Assembly: GCA_017395685.1 (NCBI GenBank)
Contig: JAFQOD010000004.1
Span: forward strand, 124,001-188,000
DNA from: Clostridia bacterium
GTDB lineage: Bacteria; Bacillota; Clostridia; Christensenellales; Aristaeellaceae
Direction: 5' to 3'
DNA: 64,000 nt
Shown: positions 1-7,500 of the stretch, piece after piece
How the letters are laid out: each line of letters opens with the position of its first letter
Numbering within the stretch: the first letter of the stretch is position 1
The notes under the pieces: model-generated
What the model saw: only the letters and a program-made list of their open reading frames with translations
What the model was told of the DNA's origin: nothing
Databases searched by the model: none
Program-made: the position numbers and the translations under genes

Positions 1-1
1 C

Positions 2-1393
2 TGCCAGCAGAACGGGGAAATTGCCGCCGTTCCCGCCCTGGGTCACAGCAGTGACTGGAAGATCGTTCAGATGTCTACCTGCCTGGAAGAAGGCCTGGCC
101 TGTGAATATTGCGTGGTTTGCGGTGAGGTGCTGAAGGAAAATGTGACTGTGCCCGTACTGGAAAAGTGCGAGGATCTGACCATTCAGGCGCTGCTTCCTG
201 TCAGCTGCACCGAGCATGGTGTAGAACTGCATACCTGCAATGTATGCGGCGCTCAGGAATATGTGATCGTCCCTGCTGCTCATGTGCCCGCTGAAGCGGC
301 GCTGGTGGTGGATTCCACCTGCACGGCGGAAGGCAAGAATGCCATCTACTGCAGCCGGTGCGGCGTATTGATCCAGGAAGAAATCATCCCCTGCAAGGAT
401 CATACCTATCATGAAACTGCTGATTATACCACTCAGGCTGCCTGCGAAGCGGATGGAATGGAATACTTCGCCTGCACGGTCTGCAATCCTGAATGCGATC
501 TGGAAAAGGCGGATGTGGTTGCCCGAAAGATCAGCGATGCCCTTGGCCATTCCTTCGGGGAAGAAGTGAAGCATCTTCCCGCCACCTGTGTGGATGCCGG
601 CCGTGATGTAAAGGAATGCACTGTTTGCGGTGCCGTGGATGTAGTATCTCTGTATCGGGACGAACCTGCCCTGGGCCATGTGCCTGCATATCGTACTGAA
701 GAAGCCAACTGCACCCTGCCCACCATGCTGATCACTTCCTGCACCCGCTGCGGCCGGGATGTGGAAGCGGTGGTCATTGAAATTGAGGGCCAGGAAAATA
801 AGGCCCTGGGCCATGTGCCTGCGGAAGAATGGGTGCTGGTCCGTGAAGCCAGCTGCCAGATTGCCGGTGAAGAAAAGCTGGAATGCGTCACCTGCGGCGA
901 TGTAATTGCTACCCGTGAAATTCCTGTTTGCCAGCATAAACGGATTGATACGCTGGTGCTGGTAGAAGAAGATTGCGGCCTTGGACGCAATATGATCGTG
1001 ATGACCGAATGCGAATACTGCAAGATGGATATGAATCTTCGCATTGAGCCCTTTGCCCATGAATTTGATCCTGTAAATGCCATCCTGACCAAGGAAAACA
1101 GCTGCACCCAGGAGGGCGAAGTGATCAATGTATGCTCCATCTGCGGTGCGGAGGAAGTGGAAGTGCTGCCCAGGATGCAGCATGTCAGCGCCAGCTCTCA
1201 GGGAATTGCTCCTGTGGTAATCAATGCTGATTGCGAGCATGGCGATCGGGTGATGGATGTGTGCGTTCTCTGCCAGGAAGTGCTCAGCATCGTTCCGGTG
1301 GAAGGCAACGATACGGATGGACATCGGTACGATGTCTATGATCCCGATCTGGAAGCAATGGTTTGCATCTATTGCCATAAGGTGGCGCCCTGA
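2..1393 (+). CDS. Cysteine-rich repeat protein (5' end outside window)
   Basis: The reading frame is open from the first bases of the window, so this is the C-terminal part of a longer protein; the ATG at 71 is internal. It holds about nine divergent repeats of roughly 45-50 residues. Each has a Cys after a hydrophobic stretch, then a C-x2-C pair usually written CxxCG, and often ends in an ALGH or GHVP turn. The paired cysteines suggest small structural metal sites or disulfides in a modular, probably extracytoplasmic protein, but no N-terminus is visible to prove export. Repeats of this kind occur in Clostridia surface proteins of unknown role. It ends 49 bases before the coiled-coil membrane gene at 1443 and may share its transcript. 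No enzymatic motif was seen. Confidence 0.75.
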   Translation, partial: CQQNGEIAAVPALGHSSDWKIVQMSTCLEEGLACEYCVVCGEVLKENVTVPVLEKCEDLTIQALLPVSCTEHGVELHTCNVCGAQEYVIVPAAHVPAEAALVVDSTCTAEGKNAIYCSRCGVLIQEEIIPCKDHTYHETADYTTQAACEADGMEYFACTVCNPECDLEKADVVARKISDALGHSFGEEVKHLPATCVDAGRDVKECTVCGAVDVVSLYRDEPALGHVPAYRTEEANCTLPTMLITSCTRCGRDVEAVVIEIEGQENKALGHVPAEEWVLVREASCQIAGEEKLECVTCGDVIATREIPVCQHKRIDTLVLVEEDCGLGRNMIVMTECEYCKMDMNLRIEPFAHEFDPVNAILTKENSCTQEGEVINVCSICGAEEVEVLPRMQHVSASSQGIAPVVINADCEHGDRVMDVCVLCQEVLSIVPVEGNDTDGHRYDVYDPDLEAMVCIYCHKVAP

Positions 1394-1442
1394 TGATTTC
1401 CTGATTCAGAACAAAGGAATGTAAGTAAGGGAGAGCGATCGC

Positions 1443-2069
1443 GTGAAAAAGCGGATTATTGTGATTGCGCTTGTTTTTCTGATTGCCATTGCCGCAATGG
1501 GGGGTATGATTCATCAGATCGGCAAGCTGAAGGCTGAAAATGCCGACCTGAACGGCCAGATGCTGCAGCTGCAGGATCAACTGGCCCTGCTGCAGAAGGA
1601 TTATGATGCAAAAGCAGCAGAATGCACGGCCCAGGCTGATCAGATTGTGGATATGCAGGAAAAGCAGACCGCCCTTCAGGGAGAGCTTGAACAATCCCAA
1701 CTGAAAAACGAAGAATATTCAAAGCAGCTTGCCTCTGTGGATCAGCAGCTGAAGAGCGTTACGGAAGAAAATCAGAAGAATCTTGTAATGCTTCAGGAAG
1801 CGGTTGAAGCCAGGGATCAGGCCCAGGCTGATCTTGCTAAGAGCAAAGCGTCTGTTTCTTTATTGGAGGAGAATGCCGCCGCATTGCAGGAAAAGATTGA
1901 TGAACTGGAGCCGGCCCTTGCCCAGGCCGAAGAGAATGCAGCCAGCGAGAGGGCAAAGCGCAATGAACTGAGCCTGAGAATCATGCAGGCTGAAAAAGAG
2001 AAAGAAGCCGCGGAACAGGAGATCGCAGATCTGAAGGCGCGGATTCTGATCATGAAAAAAGCGCAGTAA
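1443..2069 (+). CDS. Membrane-anchored coiled-coil protein
   Basis: This 208-residue protein starts with GTG, with a GGGAG ribosome site 9-14 bases upstream. Residues 1-4 are basic (MKKR) and are followed by one hydrophobic segment (about 5-22), which acts as a signal anchor. The rest is nearly all heptad-like sequence rich in E, Q, K, A and L, giving a long coiled coil outside the membrane. No catalytic domain is present. The overall plan resembles small septum or envelope coiled-coil proteins, but I recognise no specific family. It follows the cysteine-repeat gene closely and is ended by a terminator at 2084-2118. Function unknown. Confidence 0.75.
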   Translation: MKKRIIVIALVFLIAIAAMGGMIHQIGKLKAENADLNGQMLQLQDQLALLQKDYDAKAAECTAQADQIVDMQEKQTALQGELEQSQLKNEEYSKQLASVDQQLKSVTEENQKNLVMLQEAVEARDQAQADLAKSKASVSLLEENAAALQEKIDELEPALAQAEENAASERAKRNELSLRIMQAEKEKEAAEQEIADLKARILIMKKAQ

Positions 2070-2083
2070 GCATCATCCATATG

Positions 2084-2118
2084 AAAAAGCACAGTCGGAT
2101 ATCCGGCTGTGCTTTTTT
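2084..2118 (+). terminator. Rho-independent terminator
   Basis: AGCACAGTCGGAT pairs with ATCCGGCTGTGCT (one G-U pair) and is followed by six T residues. It ends the transcript of the coiled-coil gene. Confidence 0.85.
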
Positions 2119-2144
2119 CTGCCCAGTACATATAGCGAAAGATA

Positions 2145-2178
2145 TGAAAAAATCCCTCCCGATAAGGGGAGGGATTGC
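2145..2178 (-). terminator. Terminator of trpB
   Basis: On the minus strand AATCCCTCCCC and GGGAGGGATT form a stem with a short loop, followed by a run of T residues. It lies just past the trpB stop codon. Confidence 0.8.
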
Positions 2179-2205
2179 AGTTTGAACGCTGGAATCTATG
2201 CCCGA

Positions 2206-3429
2206 TTATTTTTCCGGAATGCCGTAGTTCTCGATCACATAATCCATATCCTTATCGCCGCGGCCGGAAAGATTGATCAGCACAGAGCCGGTTTTCATCT
2301 GCTTGGCCAGGCGGATGCCATGGGCCACAGCATGGCTGCTTTCGATAGCGGGGATGATGCCTTCCAGACGGGAGAGCTTGAAGAAAGCATCAATGGCCTC
2401 TTCATCGCCTACGGTATCATAGGTAACACGGCCAAGGTCATGGAGGAAGGCATGTTCAGGGCCGGAAGAGGGATAATCCAGGCCGCTGGCAACAGAGTAT
2501 ACAGGGGCAGGATCGCCGTTTTCATCCTTGAGCATCAGGCTGTTGAAGCCGTGCATGATGCCCTCCGTGCCATATTTCAGGCTGGCTGCATGATCACCCA
2601 GCTTTTCACCCTTGCCCTGAGGCTCTACACCGTAGATCTTCACAGGATCATTGAGGAAGCCGGCGAAGAATCCGGCGGAATTGGAGCCGCCGCCCACGCA
2701 GGCAGTGATGGCATCGGGCAATTCGCCGGTCATTTCCAGGAACTGCTCACGGGCTTCCTCGCCTACGACATACTGGAAATCGCGCACCATCAGGGGGAAA
2801 GGATGGGGGCCCACAACGGAGCCAATGCAATAGATACAATCCTTGTAATCCTTGGCATAGGCGGCAAAGGCGGCGTCTACGGCCTCTTTCAGGGTGGCCA
2901 GGCCTTCCTTCACTTCCACCACATTGGCGCCCAGGATCTTCATGCGGGCCACATTGGGGGCCTGCTTTTTGATGTCCACAGAGCCCATATAAATATCGCA
3001 ATCCATGCCGAAGTAAGCGGCAGCGGTGGCCATAGCCACGCCGTGCTGACCGGCGCCGGTTTCGGCGATGACCTTCTTTTTGCCCATATACTTGGCCAGC
3101 AGCACTTCACCCATGCAATGATTCAGCTTATGGGCGCCGGTGTGATTCAGATCCTCGCGCTTGGCATACAGCTGCACATTGCCAATGGAGGCAGAAAGCC
3201 TCTCCAGATGGGAGATGGGGGTGGGGCGGCCCTGGAATTCTTTGCGGATGCGGCGCAGTTCCGCAATGAATTTCCGGGATTTGCAGATGGTGAAATAGGC
3301 CTCGGTGATTTCATTCATGGCGGCCTTCAGTTCATCGGATACAAAGGCCCCGCCGTATTTACCGAAATAACCCTTTGCATCGGGATAATTCTTGAAGTAA
3401 GTGTCGAAATCAACATTGTTCAGTTTCAT
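2206..3429 (-). CDS. trpB: Tryptophan synthase beta chain
   Basis: TrpB joins indole and L-serine to make L-tryptophan, using pyridoxal phosphate. The 407-residue protein has the normal length and all family marks: GGAFVSDEL near the N-terminus, [14 protein letters not shown] with the PLP lysine at about K101, ETGAGQHG, the phosphate-binding [10 protein letters not shown] near residue 245, and SGRGDKD at the end. It is of the TrpB1 type that normally pairs with TrpA. No trpA or other trp gene lies nearby, so it either works with a distant trpA or salvages free indole (inference). AAGGAGG lies upstream of the ATG. Expression is controlled by the Trp T-box leader at 3484-3740. Confidence 0.96.
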   Translation of the reverse strand: MKLNNVDFDTYFKNYPDAKGYFGKYGGAFVSDELKAAMNEITEAYFTICKSRKFIAELRRIRKEFQGRPTPISHLERLSASIGNVQLYAKREDLNHTGAHKLNHCMGEVLLAKYMGKKKVIAETGAGQHGVAMATAAAYFGMDCDIYMGSVDIKKQAPNVARMKILGANVVEVKEGLATLKEAVDAAFAAYAKDYKDCIYCIGSVVGPHPFPLMVRDFQYVVGEEAREQFLEMTGELPDAITACVGGGSNSAGFFAGFLNDPVKIYGVEPQGKGEKLGDHAASLKYGTEGIMHGFNSLMLKDENGDPAPVYSVASGLDYPSSGPEHAFLHDLGRVTYDTVGDEEAIDAFFKLSRLEGIIPAIESSHAVAHGIRLAKQMKTGSVLINLSGRGDKDMDYVIENYGIPEK

Positions 3430-3483
3430 GGGGAATCCTCCTTCAAAATATATATTTTGATGGATCTATCGCTGAGCCGCCGG

Positions 3484-3740
3484 CAAGAAAAACGCCCCAA
3501 GCATTGCTTGAGGCGGAATTACCGCGGTACCACTCAACTTGGCCGTTTGGCCCACTTTCTCCATATGCCATCACATATGCTGCCATGATAACGGGTGCAG
3601 ATCCCGTCACGCCCTACTTATTTTCAGGCGCACCCTCAGGAGCCCATTCGCCGGATATCCCTGCGCCGCGCTTCCACCTTGCCGCGGCTCTCTTTGCCAG
3701 GAACCTTTCCGGTTACTTTTCTCCATCACCGGTTATGCAT
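3484..3740 (-). promoter_or_regulatory. T-box leader, UGG (Trp) specifier, upstream of trpB
   Basis: The leader has Stem I elements (AAAGTAACC, GAGAGC) and a specifier context GAATGGGCTC with UGG at 3646-3644. It also has the T-box core AGTGGTACCGCGG (complement of 3522-3534) and then a terminator stem CGCCTCAAGC / GCTTGGGGCG with five T residues (3487-3514). In this class uncharged tRNA-Trp pairs with the specifier and its NCCA end pairs with the T-box, which prevents termination and turns on trpB when tryptophan is scarce. The codon choice matches the downstream enzyme, which supports the assignment. The boundaries of Stem I are approximate. Confidence 0.92.
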
Positions 3741-3742
3741 TC

Positions 3743-3771
3743 ATCTTACAGGTAAGCGGATGATTTGTCAA
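3743..3771 (-). promoter_or_regulatory. Sigma-A type promoter of T-box/trpB
   Basis: TTGACA (3771-3766), a 17-base spacer, and TAAGAT (3748-3743) stand just ahead of the T-box leader. Confidence 0.8.
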
Positions 3772-3814
3772 TGGTTTTTTCCAGCTTCTGTGTATTTTCT
3801 GTGTATTTTATGCA

Positions 3815-4210
3815 TCATTGCTCACAGAAGAATTCCACTTTCTCGCCGCCCGGGCCGATGCAGAAAGCCAGCCGGGCAGCATAGGGGGGCTTGACAGGAA
3901 AAGCCTGATCGATGGGCTCCAGAATGATTTCGTATCCGGACATGCGCACGATATTGATGCACAGATCCACATCCTTTGTGGCCAGGGCGATATGATTGAC
4001 CACGCCGTGGGTAAGGCCCGCACCATTGGCGAACAATTCCAAAATGCCGCTGCCGGTATCCAGCATGGCTGCGGCATCACTGCCCCGGCCCCAGGAGCGC
4101 AGGATGGGAAGGCCCAGCAGTTCATGATAGAAATACAATGCTTCCTGAAATTTTTCGTATCCTTCGTATTTCAGGGCGGCATGGTGAATGCCCAGGATCA
4201 GATTTTCCAT
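3815..4210 (-). CDS. VOC (glyoxalase/bleomycin-resistance fold) family protein
   Basis: This 131-residue protein has the paired beta-alpha-beta-beta-beta units of the vicinal oxygen chelate fold. It opens with ILGIHHAAL (first metal-ligand region), has ILELFANG at the end of the first half and VNHIALATKD at the start of the second, and closes with GPGGEKVEFFC. Candidate metal ligands are the early His, E58 or so, the second-half His and the final Glu. The substrate cannot be told from sequence; relatives include glyoxalase I, epimerases and resistance proteins. A TTGACA box (4272-4267) lies about 55 bases upstream of the ATG, and the ATG follows a GGGGGGAA ribosome site. It is transcribed separately from trpB. 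Confidence 0.85.
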   Translation of the reverse strand: MENLILGIHHAALKYEGYEKFQEALYFYHELLGLPILRSWGRGSDAAAMLDTGSGILELFANGAGLTHGVVNHIALATKDVDLCINIVRMSGYEIILEPIDQAFPVKPPYAARLAFCIGPGGEKVEFFCEQ

Positions 4211-4281
4211 CCCGTTCCCCCCAATTGGATCATTTCTGATAACAATGTATAATATTGGGGACGTTTTGTCAAGAATTGCCC

Positions 4282-5070
4282 TTATTCTTTTTCCAGAATA
4301 TCCAGGGTGTGATTGGAAAGGCCCACCATATCCGTCCTTTCACAGATGCAGAAATGATATTGCAGATAGAAATGGAAGGATTCATCATCCATGCTGTCGA
4401 TCATTTCCCGGAAGTAATTGGTATACATATCTGTGCCCACGAAATGCATCCGCCGGATCGGAAAGCCTGCATTCACTTGATCGATCTGCTCTTTGCGGAC
4501 GATTTCAAATAATTGCTCCGGAGTGGAACGAGCCTCAAAGGTCTTGGGATTGAGCAATTCTTGATCCACCAGATCTTTCCAAATATTCCTGCCGAAAGCA
4601 TACTGGATGATGCTGGAATCCACCATGCAGTACGCCACGCATAAGATACCGCCCTTCTTCAATACTCGCAGCGCTTCGCTCATGGCCTGGCGCTTTTCTG
4701 CAAGGGTATAGAGATGATACATGGGCCCCAGCAGCAGCACCAGATCATAGGCCTCATCCTTCAGCATATGCAGATCCAGAGCATTGCCCTGATGGATGCA
4801 GATATCTTCTCCTTCCTGCGTGTTTTGCTTGAACAGATCGATGTTGTGAGGGATCAGCTCCACAGCATCTACGGAAAAGCCTTTCCGGGCAAAATAGTGG
4901 GAATAGCGTCCTGTGGCGGCGCCGATCTCCAGAATTTTCATGCCCTGTTGCAGGTATTTTTCCACATATTTTACCGTGGTTAGAAATTCCACCTGACCGT
5001 GGCGGGAAAGCAGCCTTCCTTCCTCATCATAGGCAGAATAGTATTGATTGAGGGCGTCATACAGCTCCAT
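4282..5070 (-). CDS. Class I SAM-dependent methyltransferase
   Basis: The chosen ATG at 5070 follows AAAGGAG at a good spacing and gives 262 residues; the reading frame is open further upstream but would run through the terminator of the preceding short transcript. Motif I is ILEIGAATGRYSHYFA (residues about 45-60), followed by VDAVELIPHN (motif post-I) and AYDLVLLLGPMYHL (motif II), then ALRVLKKGGILCVAY. This is a typical Rossmann methyltransferase of the UbiE/small-molecule type. The C-terminal part, rich in aromatic residues, is likely a lid for the acceptor. The acceptor is unknown. A structured RNA with its own terminator lies directly upstream and may control it. Confidence 0.88.
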   Translation of the reverse strand: MELYDALNQYYSAYDEEGRLLSRHGQVEFLTTVKYVEKYLQQGMKILEIGAATGRYSHYFARKGFSVDAVELIPHNIDLFKQNTQEGEDICIHQGNALDLHMLKDEAYDLVLLLGPMYHLYTLAEKRQAMSEALRVLKKGGILCVAYCMVDSSIIQYAFGRNIWKDLVDQELLNPKTFEARSTPEQLFEIVRKEQIDQVNAGFPIRRMHFVGTDMYTNYFREMIDSMDDESFHFYLQYHFCICERTDMVGLSNHTLDILEKE

Positions 5071-5095
5071 ATGAAATGCTCCTTTCTTTTGAAAA

Positions 5096-5267
5096 CAAAA
5101 AACGCAGCGGAGGTTTACTTGCCTCTCACTGCGTATACGGTGGATCCGGCGTTGGCCGACGCTCAGATCAAGGTATGGCAATGGAAGCCCTTGTACGCGT
5201 ACCAAGGGTTGTAATTGCAGTTGTTGACAAATACCCGTGCCATTGCCATGCCTCCTTCCGCTTTGTT
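5096..5267 (-). ncRNA. Short structured transcript or leader RNA (unassigned)
   Basis: Between a strong promoter and a terminator lies a 170-base transcript with several stems. GGCATGGCAATGG (5252-5240) pairs with CCATTGCCATACC (5184-5172) at 12 of 13 positions. Inside it, CCCTTGGTACGCGTACAAGGG (5208-5188) is nearly self-complementary. A third hairpin joins GATC...GCGT to ACGC...GATC (about 5169-5142). A terminator stem CGCAGTGAGAGG / CCTCCGCTGCG (5133-5103) ends in six T residues. The 5' segment AGCGGAAGGAGG could instead pair with the terminator arm CCTCCGCT, so an on/off switch for the methyltransferase is possible. A small ORF (5163-5249) sits in the first stem. I cannot match it to a named RNA class. 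Confidence 0.55.
5163..5249 (-). CDS. 28-residue ORF inside the structured transcript
   Basis: GGAAGGAGG precedes two in-frame ATG codons (5249 and 5243); the second is better spaced (7 bases). The peptide reads MAMARVFVNNCNYNPWYAY followed by KGFHCHTLI. It is rich in Asn, aromatic residues, Cys and His, and has no hydrophobic segment. The start codons lie inside the 5' arm of a 12-pair stem, so translation and folding would compete. It could be a leader peptide for the methyltransferase downstream, a genuine small protein, or chance coding inside a structured RNA. The excellent ribosome site and promoter argue against pure chance. Confidence 0.4.
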   Translation of the reverse strand: MAMARVFVNNCNYNPWYAYKGFHCHTLI

Positions 5268-5273
5268 TTGAGC

Positions 5274-5303
5274 ATCATATCATAGGATGCGGTTGCCTGT
5301 CAA
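5274..5303 (-). promoter_or_regulatory. Promoter of the short structured transcript
   Basis: TTGACA (5303-5298), an 18-base spacer and TATGAT (5279-5274). It starts nine bases beyond the ynbB stop codon, so the short transcript has its own promoter. Confidence 0.75.
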
Positions 5304-5311
5304 GAAGAATC

Positions 5312-6550
5312 TTACAGACAGCCCTTCCGTGCCATTTTTTCCAGGGCGGTATACAGGGCGATCTTTACATGGGCGTAGGTAAGCCCGCCCTGCAGATAAA
5401 CAATATAAGGAGAGCGCATGGGGGCATCCGCGGATAATTCAATGGATGCGCCGGATACAAAGGTGCCTGCCGCCATGATCACCTGGTCGGTATAGCCGGG
5501 CATATCCCAGGGCTCCGGTACGGCGCTGCCGTCAATAGGGGAGGCAGCCTGGATGCCCTGGCAGAAGGCGATCAGCCGATCGGGCTGATTCATCTGGATG
5601 GCCTGGATAATATCGGCCCGGGGGGCATCATAGGCAGGGGTGGTGGGCATGCCCAGCAATTCAAAGGTACGGGCAGCCAGAATGGATCCCTTCAGTGCCT
5701 GGGTGACGGTGTGGGGGGCCATGAACAGGCCCTGATAGAAGGGCTGATAGGAGGCGGCATAGCTGCCCACTTCCCTGCCCAGGCCGGGTGCAGTGAGGCG
5801 GGCTTCGATCCGTTCAATGGCGCGGGCGGTGCCGGCCAGATAGGCGCCGGTAGGAGCGATGCCGCCGCCGGGATTTTTGATCAGGCTGCCAACGCATACA
5901 TCGGCGCCGTAATGAGTGGGTTCATCCTTGCAGATGAATTCGCCGTAGCAATTATCCACCATGATAAAGATATCCGGCCGCTTTTCATGGATGGCATGGA
6001 TTGCATCCGCCATTTCATGGGGCTGGAGGGAAGCACGCCAGGCATAGCCGCGGCTGCGCTGGATGAGCACCACTTTGGTATTTTCCTGCAGGGCATCCAA
6101 TACTCCCTGCACGTCGATTTCCTTCTGATCCTTCATTTCCACCTGGGAATAGGTGACGCCCATTTCCTTCAGATTGCCGGGCACATTGCCGGAAAGGCCG
6201 ATCACCGTTTCCATGGTATCATAGGGGGAACCTGTGGCGGAGAGCAGATGATCCCCGGGCAGCAGCAGCCCGAACAGGCACAGAGAGAGGGCAGAGGTGC
6301 CATTGGCGATGGAAGGACGCACGATGGCGCATTCCGCCCCGAACAGCCGGGCGAATACCCGCTCCAGGGCGTCCCGGCCGATATCATCATAGCCGTAGCC
6401 GGTGGTGGGGGCAAAATGCCGGGTAGCAATATCCTCCTCATGGAAGGCGGAAAGCACACGGTGGGTGTTATACAGTTCGGTTTCTTCCAGAGCGGCAAAA
6501 ACGGGATGGCAATCACTCTCCGCTTTTGCAATCAGGGCATGTAATTCCAT
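5312..6550 (-). CDS. YnbB-type PLP-dependent enzyme (methionine gamma-lyase-like, 'aluminum resistance' family)
   Basis: The ATG at 6550 follows GGAGGAAG and gives 412 residues, the usual length of this family (PF06838). The PLP-binding lysine lies in GSLIKNPGGGIAPTGAYLAG, with Asp in FIMVDNCYGEF and aromatic stacking in GYGYDDIGRDALERVFA. The family is related to cystathionine gamma-synthase folds, but its physiological substrate is not settled; Cys/Met sulfur chemistry is the usual inference. In many Firmicutes it is found next to miaA and hfq, and here it follows miaA by 22 bases. No hfq lies between them. It is the last gene of the long leftward operon. Confidence 0.88.
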   Translation of the reverse strand: MELHALIAKAESDCHPVFAALEETELYNTHRVLSAFHEEDIATRHFAPTTGYGYDDIGRDALERVFARLFGAECAIVRPSIANGTSALSLCLFGLLLPGDHLLSATGSPYDTMETVIGLSGNVPGNLKEMGVTYSQVEMKDQKEIDVQGVLDALQENTKVVLIQRSRGYAWRASLQPHEMADAIHAIHEKRPDIFIMVDNCYGEFICKDEPTHYGADVCVGSLIKNPGGGIAPTGAYLAGTARAIERIEARLTAPGLGREVGSYAASYQPFYQGLFMAPHTVTQALKGSILAARTFELLGMPTTPAYDAPRADIIQAIQMNQPDRLIAFCQGIQAASPIDGSAVPEPWDMPGYTDQVIMAAGTFVSGASIELSADAPMRSPYIVYLQGGLTYAHVKIALYTALEKMARKGCL

Positions 6551-6572
6551 TTTGAGGCTTCCTCCGGTGTAT

Positions 6573-7499
6573 TTATTCTTGATGATAGGCAGCGCAGATT
6601 TCCTTGGCCATCTGATCGATGGATTTCCCGGAAAAGGCGGGCAGCCATTGAATGCGTTCATCCCGCTTGAACCAGGTGAGCTGCCGTTTGGCATAGTGGC
6701 GGGTACGCAGCTTGATCAAGGAAACGGCATCGGCAAGGGAGGCATGATCCCGGATGACAGGAATCAGTTCCTTATATCCCAGGCCCTGCATGGCTTGATC
6801 CTCAGGGGAAATGCCGGAGATGAGAAGGCGCTTTACTTCGGCCAGCAGCCCTTCCTCCATCATCTGATCCACCCTTTTATCCACCCGGGCGTACAGAATT
6901 TCCCTGGGCATATCCAGGGCATATAATTGGAAATCATAGGGTGCATCCTCCGGCCCCGGCATTTTCTGGGTGGAGAAGGGCGTGCCGGTAAGCTCGAATA
7001 CCTCCAGGGCACGGATCACCCGCCTGAGATCATTGGGATGCAGCCGCTTGGCAGATACGGGATCCTTTTCTGCCAGGATGGCATGCACGGCTTCATTGCC
7101 TTTCTGGGCGGCAATGGCGTGATATTTTTCCCGGATCGCCTCATCCCCGGTTACTGCCCCAAAATCCATAGGCAGGGAAAGGGATTGCAGATACAGTCCG
7201 GTACCGCCCACCAGAATGGGGCAGGGAATTTTTTCGATACATTCCCGGGCGTCAGAGGCATATTGGGATACGGAATAGGTATCCTTGGGGGAAATCAGAT
7301 CCAGCATATGATGGGGCAGCAGCGCCTGCTCTGCCTGGGTGGGCTTGGCGGTGCCGATATCCATTCCTTGGTAGATCTGCATGGAATCCATGCAGATGAT
7401 TTCCCCCTGCAGCATCTGGCCCACCTTTAAGGAAAGGGCGGTCTTGCCGCTGGCGGTGGGGCCTACGATGCCAATCACTCGTTTTTTCTGATTGTTCAT
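6573..7499 (-). CDS. miaA: tRNA dimethylallyltransferase
   Basis: MiaA adds a dimethylallyl group to N6 of A37 in tRNAs reading UNN codons; MiaB, also in this operon, then adds the methylthio group. The 308-residue protein has the P-loop GPTASGKT (residues 13-20), DSMQIYQGMDIGTAKP, PHHMLDLISP, VGGTGLYLQSL, and the tRNA-binding helix with RTRHYAKRQLTWFKRD near the C-terminus. The length is normal. The ATG comes one base after the mutL stop codon (TGATATG), so the two are probably translationally coupled. Confidence 0.97.
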   Translation of the reverse strand: MNNQKKRVIGIVGPTASGKTALSLKVGQMLQGEIICMDSMQIYQGMDIGTAKPTQAEQALLPHHMLDLISPKDTYSVSQYASDARECIEKIPCPILVGGTGLYLQSLSLPMDFGAVTGDEAIREKYHAIAAQKGNEAVHAILAEKDPVSAKRLHPNDLRRVIRALEVFELTGTPFSTQKMPGPEDAPYDFQLYALDMPREILYARVDKRVDQMMEEGLLAEVKRLLISGISPEDQAMQGLGYKELIPVIRDHASLADAVSLIKLRTRHYAKRQLTWFKRDERIQWLPAFSGKSIDQMAKEICAAYHQE

Positions 7500-7500
7500 A

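Noticed and set aside
2182-3588. Long plus-strand reading frame opposite trpB
   Set aside because: It is the antisense image of trpB, has no ribosome site, and its sequence is low-complexity shadow coding.
5096-5267. Known riboswitch class (SAM, preQ1, T-box)
   Set aside because: None of the conserved core motifs of these classes could be found; kept as an unassigned structured RNA.
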